Of a stretch of 64,000 nt of DNA, positions 28,137-37,149 are shown one piece after another. Where the stretch lies: positions 62,001-126,000 of the forward strand of contig NZ_RCVT01000006.1 of assembly GCF_016107325.1 (NCBI RefSeq), read 5' to 3'. Position 1 is the stretch's first letter; the number at the start of each line of letters is the position of its first letter. The position numbers and the translations under genes were made by a program. The notes under the pieces were generated by a model. That model was given only the letters and a program-made list of their open reading frames with translations, did not search any database and was not told the DNA's origin. The DNA comes from Sphingomonas sp. MA1305. GTDB taxonomy: Bacteria; Pseudomonadota; Alphaproteobacteria; Sphingomonadales; Sphingomonadaceae.

Positions 28137-29396
28137 TCATGGACGCGCAGGGGGTGTAACCAGCCGCTGCACCGCGGCATAGGTCAGCGGACCCCGCTTC
28201 AGCATCGTGCCGTCGCCTAGCTCGCCATCCGAGCAGTTCAGCATCTTGCCGATGCACTGACTGTTCCAGGTGTCGCGAGTCTGTGGGTCCCACCCTTCCA
28301 TATAATCGGCATGGAATGCGGTTCCGCCTGGCATGGTCATGCCGTTCATACGGTCGGACGAGAACCAGATATCCCCGTCGTCGGCCGCGATCGTGTAGGC
28401 GATCTGCTGCGTCAGTTCGGGAATAATGTACGGGTGCGTCGCCGGGCATTCCGGATAGGACTGCCCCTGGTAGACGCCGTGGGTCAGGTGTGACCGATGG
28501 TCGGCACTGTCCAGCTGACCGTTCCAGCACGAGCCGAAGTTGATCGCCGCCATGATCTGGCCCGACCCGCCGCAATCCTTGACGGCTTCGGCCAGCGTCG
28601 CGTGGTGGTCAGACGGCTTGTTTGGCGAGATACAGCGGAAGTTGAAGGTTGCGTTCTCCGGCTGATCCTGGCCCATCCGCTTCATGTCGTAGCCGGAAAC
28701 GACGCGCAGGCCGGTCGGGATGCCGACGCAGCCCTTAGCCGACTCCTTGAGACACAACGGGTCGCCGTCCGGCAGGCGCTTGTAGTAGATCGAGAGATAG
28801 TCCGGCTGGATCACCTTGCCCGCGGCATTCATCAGCGCCGGCACCCAATAGGCCGACCGGTTAAGCATGTTTGAGCAGGTGCTGTCGCCGGATGCCCGCA
28901 GCGTGGCGTAGGTGGATGCATAATCACCATTGGTATTGCCGTACCATTGATGCAGATGTGGCGAGCCGCCCTTCACCCCGGGGTATAGGATCGGATCATC
29001 GTAATTCATCTGGCCGGCGGTGCAGATGAAGCGAAAAGCGCCAACCACGTCGGGCGCGGCCGAAGGCGGCACATACGAGCCGTTACGCTCGTAGCCGGGC
29101 ACGATGAATGACGCCCTGTCGAAGTTGCTGGCGATGGCGGTTACCGAACTGGGTTGGGTATTATTTGATGTTGGTGTCGGTGTAGCGGAGGGCGTCGGGG
29201 TCGGTGCGGGCGTCGCACTGCCGCTAGGAGTAATCGGACTGCCGCTGGCGACATCGACAACAGCACCAGCCGCATTGCCTCCACCCCCGCCACATCCAGC
29301 CAGCACCAATGCCGCGAGGACGGTGGGATGGAAGGCGCGAACATCAATCCTGACGAGACGGCGAGCTTTTTCTCTCCACCGATCGGCCACCAACAT
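28137..29396 (-). CDS. DUF1996-domain lipoprotein
   Basis: 419 residues. A signal with a lipobox (ALVLAGC, Cys about 36) is followed by Gly-rich and Pro/Thr/Ser-rich linkers, then a domain with GSPHLHQWYGNTN, CWNGQLDSADHRSHL and HPYIIPELTQQI. These are the conserved His/Cys-rich segments of DUF1996, a family of secreted proteins of unknown activity found in fungi and bacteria. It would be anchored in the outer membrane with the domain exposed. It stands alone between a hairpin and a divergent, apparently gene-poor stretch. The start at 29396 gives a positively charged N-region (REKARRLVR). Confidence 0.85.
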   Translation of the reverse strand: MLVADRWREKARRLVRIDVRAFHPTVLAALVLAGCGGGGGNAAGAVVDVASGSPITPSGSATPAPTPTPSATPTPTSNNTQPSSVTAIASNFDRASFIVPGYERNGSYVPPSAAPDVVGAFRFICTAGQMNYDDPILYPGVKGGSPHLHQWYGNTNGDYASTYATLRASGDSTCSNMLNRSAYWVPALMNAAGKVIQPDYLSIYYKRLPDGDPLCLKESAKGCVGIPTGLRVVSGYDMKRMGQDQPENATFNFRCISPNKPSDHHATLAEAVKDCGGSGQIMAAINFGSCWNGQLDSADHRSHLTHGVYQGQSYPECPATHPYIIPELTQQIAYTIAADDGDIWFSSDRMNGMTMPGGTAFHADYMEGWDPQTRDTWNSQCIGKMLNCSDGELGDGTMLKRGPLTYAAVQRLVTPPARP

Positions 29397-29580
29397 GAAA
29401 GCACTCCAGCGACAATTATTGCGCCGGATGTACGTTCACAGCCTTTTCATTTGGTTAATGCAGCGCCACGCAACGAGAGGCGAAGGCTTGATTACAACGA
29501 CTTGCCTGGCAGCTGGCCGCAATTTTGCACCGATTGGGCGGTGCGCCTGAGAAAGGCCTATAATCAGCATATGTCACATG

Positions 29581-29612
29581 AAAAGCCGTCGCCCGTTGTC
29601 GGGCGACGGCTT
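29581..29612 (-). terminator. Terminator after PEP-CTERM gene (minus strand)
   Basis: AAGCCGTCGCCCG and CGGGCGACGGCTT form a 13-bp perfect stem with a four-base loop. Read on the minus strand the stem is followed by TTTT, so this is a good intrinsic terminator for the gene ending at 29626. Confidence 0.85.
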
Positions 29613-29625
29613 GGCGTCGTCGCGG

Positions 29626-30261
29626 TTACGCGAAGCGGACGCGGGTCGTCGTGTTGCGGCGACGCATCGCGAAGCCAACCGCACCCATGCCGAGGATCAT
29701 CAGCGCCCAGGTCGCCGGCTCAGGCACGGCGGCCGTCTGCGCGGTTGCCGAGAAGGACGTCGTCGTGTTGCCCTGCGTGGTGAACACGAACGATGCCGGA
29801 GTGGCATCGAAACCATCGTAACGGAGCGTGCCGCTAGCGGCAAAGGCCAATGTGTTGGCGGTGATGCTGCCGATCGTGTCGATCGACGACAGGTCGAAGC
29901 TGATCGGCGAGGCGTTGTTACCGCCGGTCAACACGAAGAAATTGGCGATCGACTGAGCGCCGACGCGGAAGTTTGCGATGTCCTGGATCGTGCCGCAGGT
30001 GCCGGTCATGCACGAGAAGCCGGCGAAGGTACCGGTGCCGGTGCCGTAATTCGGGATAAGGCCAGCAACGCCTGGCGATGCCGTGCCGCCCGAGCTCGCC
30101 AGGAAGTCAAGCGCGGTGGCGGTCGACAGGCTGTTGCCGCCGGTGGCGTTGAGATAGCCGGTGAAATCGACCGAGCTGCCCGTGGCGATCGTGGCGGCAT
30201 TGGCGTTCGAGGCGGCGCAGACGGCAGCGCCCGCGGCCAACAAGCTAAGCAACTTCTTCAT
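29626..30261 (-). CDS. PEPxxWA-CTERM sorted protein (3)
   Basis: A 211-residue exported protein: MKKLLSLLAAGAAV signal peptide (cleavage near SNANA), a Gly/Thr/Ser-rich beta-type mature region with a CMTGTC pair of cysteines (possible disulfide), and VPEPATWALMILGMG, TM helix, MRRR and RVRFA at the end. The ATG at 30261 is preceded by GAGGGA; the upstream frame start at 30282 is less likely. A perfect TTAA-N7-TTAA site lies 43-57 bases before the start and a strong terminator follows the stop. No enzymatic domain was recognised. Confidence 0.88.
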   Translation of the reverse strand: MKKLLSLLAAGAAVCAASNANAATIATGSSVDFTGYLNATGGNSLSTATALDFLASSGGTASPGVAGLIPNYGTGTGTFAGFSCMTGTCGTIQDIANFRVGAQSIANFFVLTGGNNASPISFDLSSIDTIGSITANTLAFAASGTLRYDGFDATPASFVFTTQGNTTTSFSATAQTAAVPEPATWALMILGMGAVGFAMRRRNTTTRVRFA

Positions 30262-30301
30262 ACATGTCCCTCTCAGGTGCACTCGGCAGACCCGAGCGAG
30301 C

Positions 30302-30318
30302 CGTTAACAAGGCGTTAA
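30302..30318 (-). promoter_or_regulatory. Perfect CtrA-like box
   Basis: On the minus strand this reads TTAACGCCTTGTTAACG: TTAA-N7-TTAAC with both half sites exact, 43-57 bases upstream of the PEP-CTERM start at 30261. This is the best match in the window to the CtrA consensus. Confidence 0.6.
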
Positions 30319-30702
30319 GTTTCAGGTTCCGCCCAAGTTGCTAAATTTCTTGTCATTAATCGTTTGTATCAAAACGAGACATGTGGCAGGTTCACGTTCA
30401 CGCTGTCGCACTTGGGTGGGCAAGTAATAACGGGGCGATGCAGGCTAAACTTATGAAGATTTTGGATTGATAGGGTAAACAGTGCCCGGGATTGGCTGAG
30501 GGTGCAAAATTATCTAGTTGAATTGGTGCTTTGATATTTTGACGGACCAAATTCACCGCGGCGTTGATCTACTTTAATGGGTGCACTATCAATTGAAGGT
30601 GAGGCGCGGCGCATTGTGCCTTGAGCCCTAGCCAGTGAGCGATCGTGCCGCGTTTGAGAATGGACGGCTGCCTGAGATCGGCGTGATCGATGTGCAACCC
30701 TG
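30319..30702. other. Gene-poor, AT-rich divergent gap
   Basis: With the CtrA-like box this makes a 441-base gap between two divergent PEP-CTERM genes. It is richer in A+T than its surroundings (notably 30340-30550) and must hold the promoter of the gene at 30703. No clear gene, repeat or structured RNA was seen. Confidence 0.4.
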
Positions 30703-31425
30703 ATGAGGCGGAAGAGTTTCTCGAAGATGCAAGGTGGTGCTCGGCTCTTTCGGCGTAAGGTCCGCCAGATCGCTGCAGTCATGCGGCGTCGCCCGGTCGC
30801 GACCTTGTTCGTGACGCTCGGCGCGAGCGTCTTGGGGATTGCCGGTGCGGGCGATCTCTTGTCGCGCGCTTCGGCGGAGGCGCCGCGAACCAAGACGGAT
30901 GCGCAGGCCCGCATCGACACGCCCGACACATTGCTGGACGCGCGTTCGCCGGGTGCGCGCAATTATGGCTGGCTGGTACAGAACAAGCCGCCACGAACCG
31001 GGTTCGACGTCGGCCCGGCCCACGAACGCGTCCTGACTTCCGTACGCCATCGGCCGGGCCTGCCCTTCTCCCCTGGCACCACGCCGGCCTACACGCCCTA
31101 CACACCGGTCGTGGACGGCTTCGACCCGACGGCGCCGGGGCCGGTCGAGGAAGCCTTGACTGATGGGAACGTCCCCGTCGGTCCGGGCGGCGTGTTCGTG
31201 CCCGGCAGCCCCGGGATCGGCGTCGTGTCCGGCCCTGGGGGCGGTACTGGCGGTGGTGGCGGAACGGGCAATACGCCGGGCACTGGCGGTGACCCGGGGG
31301 GCGTCGTGCCCTCGACCCCCGCCGTGCCGGAGCCGGGCACCTGGGCGATGCTGGTTCTCGGCTTCTTCGCGGTCGGAGCAACGATGCGGCAGCGGCGGCC
31401 CATGCTGCGCCATGCAGCGTCCTAG
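30703..31425 (+). CDS. Glycine/proline-rich PEPxxWA-CTERM protein (4)
   Basis: 240 residues. A basic N-terminus and one hydrophobic helix (VATLFVTLGASVLGIAGAG, about residues 32-50) could act as signal or anchor. The region at 120-205 is dominated by Pro, then Gly (GPGGGTGGGGGTGNTPGTGG), and the protein ends VPEPGTWAMLVLGFFAVG with MRQRRP. It therefore looks like a flexible surface stalk or linker rather than an enzyme. The start is uncertain: ATG at 30727 or 30781 is possible. Its 3' end overlaps the L,D-transpeptidase gene by 14 bases. Unlike three of the other sorted proteins it shows no CtrA-like box. Confidence 0.75.
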   Translation: MRRKSFSKMQGGARLFRRKVRQIAAVMRRRPVATLFVTLGASVLGIAGAGDLLSRASAEAPRTKTDAQARIDTPDTLLDARSPGARNYGWLVQNKPPRTGFDVGPAHERVLTSVRHRPGLPFSPGTTPAYTPYTPVVDGFDPTAPGPVEEALTDGNVPVGPGGVFVPGSPGIGVVSGPGGGTGGGGGTGNTPGTGGDPGGVVPSTPAVPEPGTWAMLVLGFFAVGATMRQRRPMLRHAAS

Positions 31426-32083
31426 GCCGATCCAGGCTATACGAACGCTGGTCCCGGTTCTGCTGATCGTGCTGGCCAGCTGTCGGCAGGCATCGACCCC
31501 CGTCGACAATGTCCCCTCGCCTGCAGCGGCAAGCACGCCGGCCCCCGCCCCGGCTGACGGTCGGATCCGCTTTGGGAGTGGCGACCGGCCGATGTTCACC
31601 GCCCCCGACGGTCGGCGTTTCCAGATTGGCAGCCTGCTGACCTTGCCGGGGAGGATGCGCTTCGGCGATTCCGTCTGGAACGACCGCGGGGCCGGTGCCG
31701 GGCCGATCTGGATCCGGATCGACCTGGCGCGGCAGCTGATCTCCGTGTTTCGCGGTGCGGACGAGATCGGCACCGCGGTGATCGTCTATGGCTCGGACGG
31801 CAAGGCGACGCCGACCGGTGCCTTTCCGGTGCTGGGCCGCGAGCGGCTGCATCGTTCGACCCTGTACGATGCCGATATGCCCTATACCCTATGGCTGACC
31901 CGCGACGGCGTCGCGATCCACGCCAGCACCGTCGAGGAAGGGCGGGCGACGCATGGTTGCGTCGGCCTGCCGATGGACTTTGCGCAACGCCTGTTCGCCG
32001 TGGCCCGGCGTGGGGATGTCGCCTTCATTGTCCCGGCCAGTCCGCTGGGCGAGGATGGCCGATTGCCGGCCCATTCGACGTAA
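31412..32083 (+). CDS. L,D-transpeptidase (YkuD) lipoprotein
   Basis: 223 residues. The lipobox VLASC (Cys about 24) is followed by a Pro/Ala-rich linker and a YkuD domain of about 120 residues: WIRIDLARQLISVFRG, TPTGAFPVLGRE, then the catalytic IHASTVEEGRATHGCVGLP with His and the Cys nucleophile. It forms 3-3 peptidoglycan cross-links or attaches proteins to peptidoglycan. The ATG lies within the preceding PEP-CTERM gene, so the two are translationally linked. This is unusual for a cell-wall enzyme and suggests a shared task at the envelope. Confidence 0.9.
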   Translation: MQRPRPIQAIRTLVPVLLIVLASCRQASTPVDNVPSPAAASTPAPAPADGRIRFGSGDRPMFTAPDGRRFQIGSLLTLPGRMRFGDSVWNDRGAGAGPIWIRIDLARQLISVFRGADEIGTAVIVYGSDGKATPTGAFPVLGRERLHRSTLYDADMPYTLWLTRDGVAIHASTVEEGRATHGCVGLPMDFAQRLFAVARRGDVAFIVPASPLGEDGRLPAHST

Positions 32084-32162
32084 ATTGCCGATTTACCAGC
32101 CCTTCTAACCGGCTGGTCAAGACGGTGCGGCATCATCCGCCCTCGCATCGAGGGCAGAGATC

Positions 32163-32684
32163 ATGCGTTCCGGACGGTTTCGTGGCTATAAGCGTCGTTA
32201 TGCCATGCTGATCCTCGGCATGGCGCCACTGCTGATCGGGGCGGATGACGGCTTCGCCTCGCGTCTGCTGTCGCGACATAACGAAGAACGCGCCCGCCGC
32301 GCCATTCCTCCCCTCAGCTGGAATTCGGCGCTTGCCCGATCGGCGAGTGTTTGGGCGGAGCATCTCGCCGCCACCGGGACCTTCCATCATGCGCCGGAGA
32401 ATGAGGCGGCGCCCGAGGGCGAAAACCTCTGGGCCGGCACCCCGCACCGCTTCACGCCGGAGGCGATGGTCGATGCCTGGGCGCGCGAGCAGCGCGTCTT
32501 TCGGCCCGGCCGCTTTCCCGACAACAGCATTACCGGCCGGGTGGCCGATGTCGGCCATTATACCCAGCTGATGTGGCGGGCGACCCATTCGGTCGGCTGC
32601 GCGCTGGCGCATGGCGCGCGCGAGGACGTGCTGGTCTGCCGTTACAGCGAGGCGGGCAATTACGAGGGAGAAATCCCCTTCTGA
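32163..32684 (+). CDS. CAP-domain (SCP-like) secreted protein
   Basis: 173 residues. A hydrophobic N-terminus (RYAMLILGMAPLLIG) acts as signal. The CAP domain follows: LSRHNEERA, WAEHLAATGTFHHAP with PEGENLWAG, and GHYTQLMWRATHSVGC, the classical CAP signature carrying the conserved His and Glu residues. CAP proteins are secreted and often bind lipids or act at the cell surface; catalysis is not established. It follows the transpeptidase by 79 bases and may share its transcript. It converges on the second priming transferase. Confidence 0.9.
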   Translation: MRSGRFRGYKRRYAMLILGMAPLLIGADDGFASRLLSRHNEERARRAIPPLSWNSALARSASVWAEHLAATGTFHHAPENEAAPEGENLWAGTPHRFTPEAMVDAWAREQRVFRPGRFPDNSITGRVADVGHYTQLMWRATHSVGCALAHGAREDVLVCRYSEAGNYEGEIPF

Positions 32685-32715
32685 CGATCGGCGCCGCGCG
32701 GTTCGGGCCGCGGCT

Positions 32716-34101
32716 TCAGTATGCGTTCCGGTGCAGCATCACCAGCACGGTACGCCCGATAATCGTCAGATCGGTCATCAGCGACCAGTTGTTGAGATAT
32801 TCCATGTCGCTTTCGAGCCGCTTGACCAGATCGTGCTCGTTTTCGGTCGACCCGCGATAACCGCGGACCTGCGCCAGGCCGGTCAGGCCCGGCTTGATCG
32901 TATGGCGCAGCCAATAGCGGCGATCGATCTGCCAGAAGAGATTGTCGCCGGCGCGCGACCCCAAGGCGTGCGGGCGCGGGCCGACGATGCTCATGCTGCC
33001 ACCCAGCACGTTGAGCAGCTGCGGCAGCTCGTCGAGGCTGGTGGCACGGATGATACGACCGACGCGCGTAACGCGCGGGTCGCCGCGCGCCGTCGAGCGA
33101 TCGCCGTGGCGATCGCTCAGGTCGACGTACATGCTGCGGAACTTGAGCACTTCGAAGAGGCGGTTGGCGCGGCCCATGCGCTGCTGGCGGAACAGGATCG
33201 GGCCCGGGCTCTCCAGCCGGATCGCCAGCGCGACGATCAGCATCGCCGGCCAGAATATGAGCAGTGCAAGCGATGCGATGGCGATGTCGAAGCTGCGCTT
33301 GATCAGCCGGTTGCGCATGTCGAGCCGGCCCGACGAGACGCGCACGCCGGCCAGTCCCATGCTGAAGGCATTGCCGAGCGGTTCGATCGTATGCAGCTCG
33401 GGGATCAGCAGTTCACCGTCGCAGTCGACGCTTTTCAGATACAGCGACCAGCGATCGCGATCCTCGACGGCGCACGACACCGTGACGCGGTCGGCGCCCG
33501 CGACGATCTCCGAAAACCGGTGCAGCATTAGCGGGTCGGTAATCTCGGGGCGGATGCCGAGCTTCGTGACGTTGATGCAATGGACGTCGGGGGGCACCTT
33601 GGCGTCAAATTCGCCGTCGATGATCAGGATGCGGCAGAAGAACCGCGAACCGAGCTTGCGGATCAGCAGCGGCAGCGGCAGGCGGATCAGGGTTAGGCCG
33701 ATGATCGCCAGTAGGGTGCCAGAGAAAAATGCGACGCGTGACACGTCGGTGCTGTTTCTGGCGGCGAACAGCAGCATGATCGTGGCCGCCGTGGCGCCGA
33801 GCATGGCGGTGACCGCCTTCCAGATGCTGAAGTGCCGCGCGATCAATGTCGTGTAGGAATAGGCACGGACGTAAAAGCTGGCTGCCACGAACACGGGGAT
33901 GATCAGCCAATAGCTGACGGTCAGCATGTCGCGGACGTCCTGGTGCCGGATCAGATCCGACAGCGCGAAGGCCAGCGTCACGATGGCGGCATCGAGCAGC
34001 GCCAGCAGGCAATAGACCGCGACGCGAACCGATTGCGTATCGGTCCGCTCGATGCTGCCCTGATAATGGTCGCTCGCTGTCACTACTCCGTGGGCCGTCA
34101 T
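32716..34101 (-). CDS. Priming undecaprenyl-phosphate sugar phosphotransferase (right copy)
   Basis: 461 residues, same architecture as the copy at 11676: N-terminal TM bundle, then a catalytic domain with [44 protein letters not shown] and KPGLTGLAQVRG, ending N-A-Y. The frame opens with a TTG at 34125; ATG at 34101 is preferred. It probably loads glucose-1-phosphate (as SpsB/GumD do) or another hexose-1-phosphate onto undecaprenyl phosphate and starts the second EPS pathway. It stands alone on the minus strand, and the 245 bases upstream hold its promoter and the palindrome GACCTAAGGTC (34232-34242). Confidence 0.92.
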   Translation of the reverse strand: MTAHGVVTASDHYQGSIERTDTQSVRVAVYCLLALLDAAIVTLAFALSDLIRHQDVRDMLTVSYWLIIPVFVAASFYVRAYSYTTLIARHFSIWKAVTAMLGATAATIMLLFAARNSTDVSRVAFFSGTLLAIIGLTLIRLPLPLLIRKLGSRFFCRILIIDGEFDAKVPPDVHCINVTKLGIRPEITDPLMLHRFSEIVAGADRVTVSCAVEDRDRWSLYLKSVDCDGELLIPELHTIEPLGNAFSMGLAGVRVSSGRLDMRNRLIKRSFDIAIASLALLIFWPAMLIVALAIRLESPGPILFRQQRMGRANRLFEVLKFRSMYVDLSDRHGDRSTARGDPRVTRVGRIIRATSLDELPQLLNVLGGSMSIVGPRPHALGSRAGDNLFWQIDRRYWLRHTIKPGLTGLAQVRGYRGSTENEHDLVKRLESDMEYLNNWSLMTDLTIIGRTVLVMLHRNAY

Positions 34102-34346
34102 GTGCCGGATATCTCCGCCCGCCAATCCTCAGCCGTACCCTGTCATATCGTTATCAGACCCATTCTGTCTGCGACGGGGATCACATGGATTGTACCGAAT
34201 TGAAACTAAGACCTATTTTATGTTTGTAATGGACCTAAGGTCGTATTTGTCTGGTGCGGTGACACGATTTGCCGGGACGTACCGGCATGTTCGATGTTCA
34301 TGCTCGAACTTTTCGGCTCGCAGGCCGCCTGAATGGTCCGCTCGCC

Positions 34347-35306
34347 TCAGATCATCTTGGCAAAATAGGCAATGGTACGCTCCAGCCCCTGGTCGAGGGC
34401 GACGGTCGGCTGCCAGCCAAGCACGTTCTGCGCCAGCGTGATGTCGGGGCGGCGCTGCTTGGGATCGTCCTGCGGCAGCGGCAGATAGGTGATCTCCGAC
34501 TTGGAGCCGGTGATGGCGATCACCTTTTCGGCGAGTTCGCGCATCGAGAATTCGCCGGGATTGCCGATGTTGATCGGGCCGGTGACGTCGTCGCCGCTGT
34601 CCATCAGCCGCAGGAAGCCGTCGATCAGATCGTCGACATAGCAGAAGCTGCGCGTCTGCGACCCGTCGCCGTAGATCGGGATCGGCTCGCCCTTCAGCGC
34701 CGCGACGATGAAGTTCGATACGACGCGCCCGTCGGACGGATGCATGCGCGGGCCATAGGTGTTGAAGATCCGCACCACCTTGATGCGCAGATCGTGCTGG
34801 CGATGATAGTCGAAGAACAGGGTCTCGGCGCAGCGCTTGCCCTCGTCATAGCAGGAGCGCGGTCCGATCGGGTTCACATGGCCCCAATAATCCTCCCGCT
34901 GCGGGTGGACGATCGGGTCGCCATAGACCTCGCTGGTCGAGGCCTGGAAGATCTTGGCACCGGTCCGCTTGGCGAGGCCGAGCATGTTGATCGCGCCATG
35001 GACGCTGGTCTTGGTGGTCGCCACCGGATCGTGCTGGTAGTGCACCGGCGAGGCGGGACAGGCGAGATTGTAGATTTCGTCGATCTCAACGTAGAGCGGG
35101 ATCGTCACGTCGTGACGCATGAACTCGAACCGCTCATGACCCAGCAAGTGCGCGATGTTCTGTTTCGTGCCGGTGAACAGATTGTCGAGGCACAACACCT
35201 CGTCACCGCGTTCGATCAAGCGGTCGATCAGATGCGAGCCGAGGAAACCCGCGCCGCCCGTCACCATCACACGCTTTCGGGCGCCATATTGCCGTGCCAT
35301 CATCAT
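34347..35306 (-). CDS. UDP-glucuronate decarboxylase
   Basis: About 319 residues. An extended SDR that oxidises and decarboxylates UDP-glucuronate to UDP-xylose. The signature is clear: [53 protein letters not shown] (Tyr/Lys), [10 protein letters not shown] and [12 protein letters not shown]. Three in-frame ATG codons (35306, 35303, 35300) follow AGAGGA; spacing fits the second best. UDP-xylose or the 4-keto intermediate would be a donor for the right-hand transferases. It diverges from the exosortase gene. Confidence 0.9.
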   Translation of the reverse strand: MMMARQYGARKRVMVTGGAGFLGSHLIDRLIERGDEVLCLDNLFTGTKQNIAHLLGHERFEFMRHDVTIPLYVEIDEIYNLACPASPVHYQHDPVATTKTSVHGAINMLGLAKRTGAKIFQASTSEVYGDPIVHPQREDYWGHVNPIGPRSCYDEGKRCAETLFFDYHRQHDLRIKVVRIFNTYGPRMHPSDGRVVSNFIVAALKGEPIPIYGDGSQTRSFCYVDDLIDGFLRLMDSGDDVTGPINIGNPGEFSMRELAEKVIAITGSKSEITYLPLPQDDPKQRRPDITLAQNVLGWQPTVALDQGLERTIAYFAKMI

Positions 35307-35593
35307 TGTTCCTCTGGAGGTATTTCCTCGCCCCGTGACCGGGATGAGGAGGCTAGGCAAGTACCTTCGCGGTGCAGGCTTACGTGCCAGACGATGAAAA
35401 GCGCGTTATGGCGTTGGACGCCTGTCAGAGCGCATGCTCATTCTTCTGTTAAATCAGATAAGGAAAGTGCCGAACTGGGACGCGGCGATCGAGCCGGGCC
35501 CCATCCGCTTGGCCGTCGCCGGGCCCCATGCTAGGCTCCGAACGGAAGCCGGGCTGTACACCGGCATATTCGGCTGGGGTTGGAACACACATC
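35307..35593. other. Divergent promoter region, exosortase / decarboxylase
   Basis: 287 bases between two divergent starts. It contains the promoter of both genes by position; GTTAAATCAGATAAGG near 35448 resembles but does not match a CtrA site. No other structure was seen. Confidence 0.3.
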
Positions 35594-36469
35594 ATGGCGA
35601 CCTTGGCATTGTCGGATCAACGGCGGTCCGGCGCATTGGCACCGCTGGTGCTGCTGGCCGGCCTCGCTCTTGTCGTCGTCCCGACCATGATCTTCGTCGC
35701 CAAGGTCAGCTGGACGACCGAAGCGGGCGCGCATGGGCCGATCGTGCTGTTCACCGGCCTGTGGCTGCTCTGGCGGCTGTGGCCGGCCGCGCAGCCGCTG
35801 GTCGCCCCGCCGCCCCTCATCCTGCCGGTGCTCGGACTGCTCGTCACCCTGCCGCTCTATCTGGTGTCGCGGATCGCCCAGATCGTCGAGATCCAGGGCT
35901 ATCTGATGTATGGCGTGGTGCTGGTGACGATCTATGCGCTGATCGGCCTGCCGGCGATGCGGCGGCTGTGGTTTCCGCTGCTGTATCTCGCCTTCATGTT
36001 CCCGCTGCCCGATACTCTGGTCGCGGCGATGACCGGATCGCTCAAGACCGGCATTTCGCATGCGGCGGTCGCCCTGCTCTATCAGTTCGGCTATCCGATC
36101 GGCAGCGCCGGGGTGACCATCCAGGTCGGCCAGTTCCAGCTGCTCGTCGCGGCGGCCTGTTCGGGCCTCAATTCGATCGTCGCGCTGACCGCGATCTCGC
36201 TGTTCTACGTCTATATGCGGCACCAGGCGGACTGGCGTTATGCGCTGTTGCTGACGCTGTTCATCCTGCCGGTGGCGATCTTCACCAATTTCATCCGCGT
36301 GCTGATCCTGATCCTGCTGACCTATCATGCTGGCGATGCGATGGCGCAGGGCTTCCTGCACAATTTCGCCGGCCTGACGATGTTCAGCGTCGCCCTGCTG
36401 ACGATCTTCGCCATCGACAGCGTGCTCGAACCGATCTGGCGACGCTTCATCATCCGGAAGACGGCATGA
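35594..36469 (+). CDS. xrtV: Exosortase, XrtV-like
   Basis: A 291-residue membrane protease/transpeptidase with about eight helices. The three catalytic residues of exosortases are in place: Cys about 189 in AAACSGLNS, Arg about 235 in FTNFIRVL, and His about 256 in FLHNFAGL. It cleaves PEP-CTERM signals at the membrane and passes the proteins on to the surface. The EpsI domain is a separate gene, as in the sphingomonad XrtV type, rather than fused as in XrtA. That and the PEPxxWA form of the substrates support the XrtV label. The start at 35594 (MATLALSDQ) is favoured over 35528. The next gene overlaps by 4 bases. Confidence 0.88.
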   Translation: MATLALSDQRRSGALAPLVLLAGLALVVVPTMIFVAKVSWTTEAGAHGPIVLFTGLWLLWRLWPAAQPLVAPPPLILPVLGLLVTLPLYLVSRIAQIVEIQGYLMYGVVLVTIYALIGLPAMRRLWFPLLYLAFMFPLPDTLVAAMTGSLKTGISHAAVALLYQFGYPIGSAGVTIQVGQFQLLVAAACSGLNSIVALTAISLFYVYMRHQADWRYALLLTLFILPVAIFTNFIRVLILILLTYHAGDAMAQGFLHNFAGLTMFSVALLTIFAIDSVLEPIWRRFIIRKTA

Positions 36470-37149
36470 CCATGACCTCACCGATCAACCGCCGCAGCAT
36501 GCTGATCGGCACCGCCCTGCTCGGGGTCGGGGGCGTTGCGATGGCGCGGCAGCCCAAACCGGCCAGTGCCAGGGTCGGCAGAGAAGCACTGGATCGATTG
36601 ATCCCGACGCGGATCGGCGACTGGACGTATCGCGATTCCTCCGGCCTGGTACTGCCGCCCCCCGATGCCCTGTCGGATTCGCTGTACAGCGGTCTGGTCA
36701 CGCGAAACTATACCGCGCCGGATCGCCTGCCGATTATGCTGCTGGTCGCCTACAGCAACGTGCAGGACGGCATGCTCCAGGTCCACCGGCCGGAGGTCTG
36801 CTACCCGGCCGGCGGCTATCGCCTGTCACCGACCGTGGTCGAGGAGGTGCCGAACGGCATGGGCGGCAACATTCCCGCCAACACCTTTTCCGCCGATGGT
36901 GTCAGCCGGACCGAGCAGGTACTCTACTGGACGCGGATCGGCGGCTTCTTCCCGACGAGCTGGTTCGACCAGCGCGTCGCGGTGCTACGTGCCAATCTCG
37001 ACGGGCTCATTCCCGACGGCGTGCTGGTGCGGGTGTCGACGCTGGCGCCCGACATGGCGAGCGCGCGGGCCGATCTGACAACGTTCGCCGCGCAGATGGT
37101 GCGCACGTCCCCGCCGGTCGCGCGCCGCTTGCTGGTCGGTGCTGCCTAG
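36466..37149 (+). CDS. EpsI-family exosortase-associated protein
   Basis: 227 residues. A Tat-like NRRSMLIGTALLG N-terminus is followed by an EpsI domain with GDWTYRDSSG, VAYSNVQDGMLQVHRPEVCYP (parts VQDGMLQ and HRPEVCYP, Cys about 112) and a W-F segment near FFPTSWFDQR. EpsI proteins accompany exosortases and are needed for EPS or protein sorting in several bacteria, with no settled enzymatic role. The ATG overlaps the exosortase stop (ATGA). Its stop shares the palindrome CTAG with the stop of the opposite small gene. Confidence 0.88.
   Translation: MTMTSPINRRSMLIGTALLGVGGVAMARQPKPASARVGREALDRLIPTRIGDWTYRDSSGLVLPPPDALSDSLYSGLVTRNYTAPDRLPIMLLVAYSNVQDGMLQVHRPEVCYPAGGYRLSPTVVEEVPNGMGGNIPANTFSADGVSRTEQVLYWTRIGGFFPTSWFDQRVAVLRANLDGLIPDGVLVRVSTLAPDMASARADLTTFAAQMVRTSPPVARRLLVGAA

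Noticed and set aside
30628..31852. Long minus-strand frames opposite the Gly-rich PEP-CTERM gene
   Set aside because: They mirror the plus-strand gene and have no signal, helix or domain.
32085..32100. GTAAAT-N5-ATTTAC inverted repeat after the transpeptidase gene
   Set aside because: Short, AT-rich, without a T run; too weak to call a terminator or operator.
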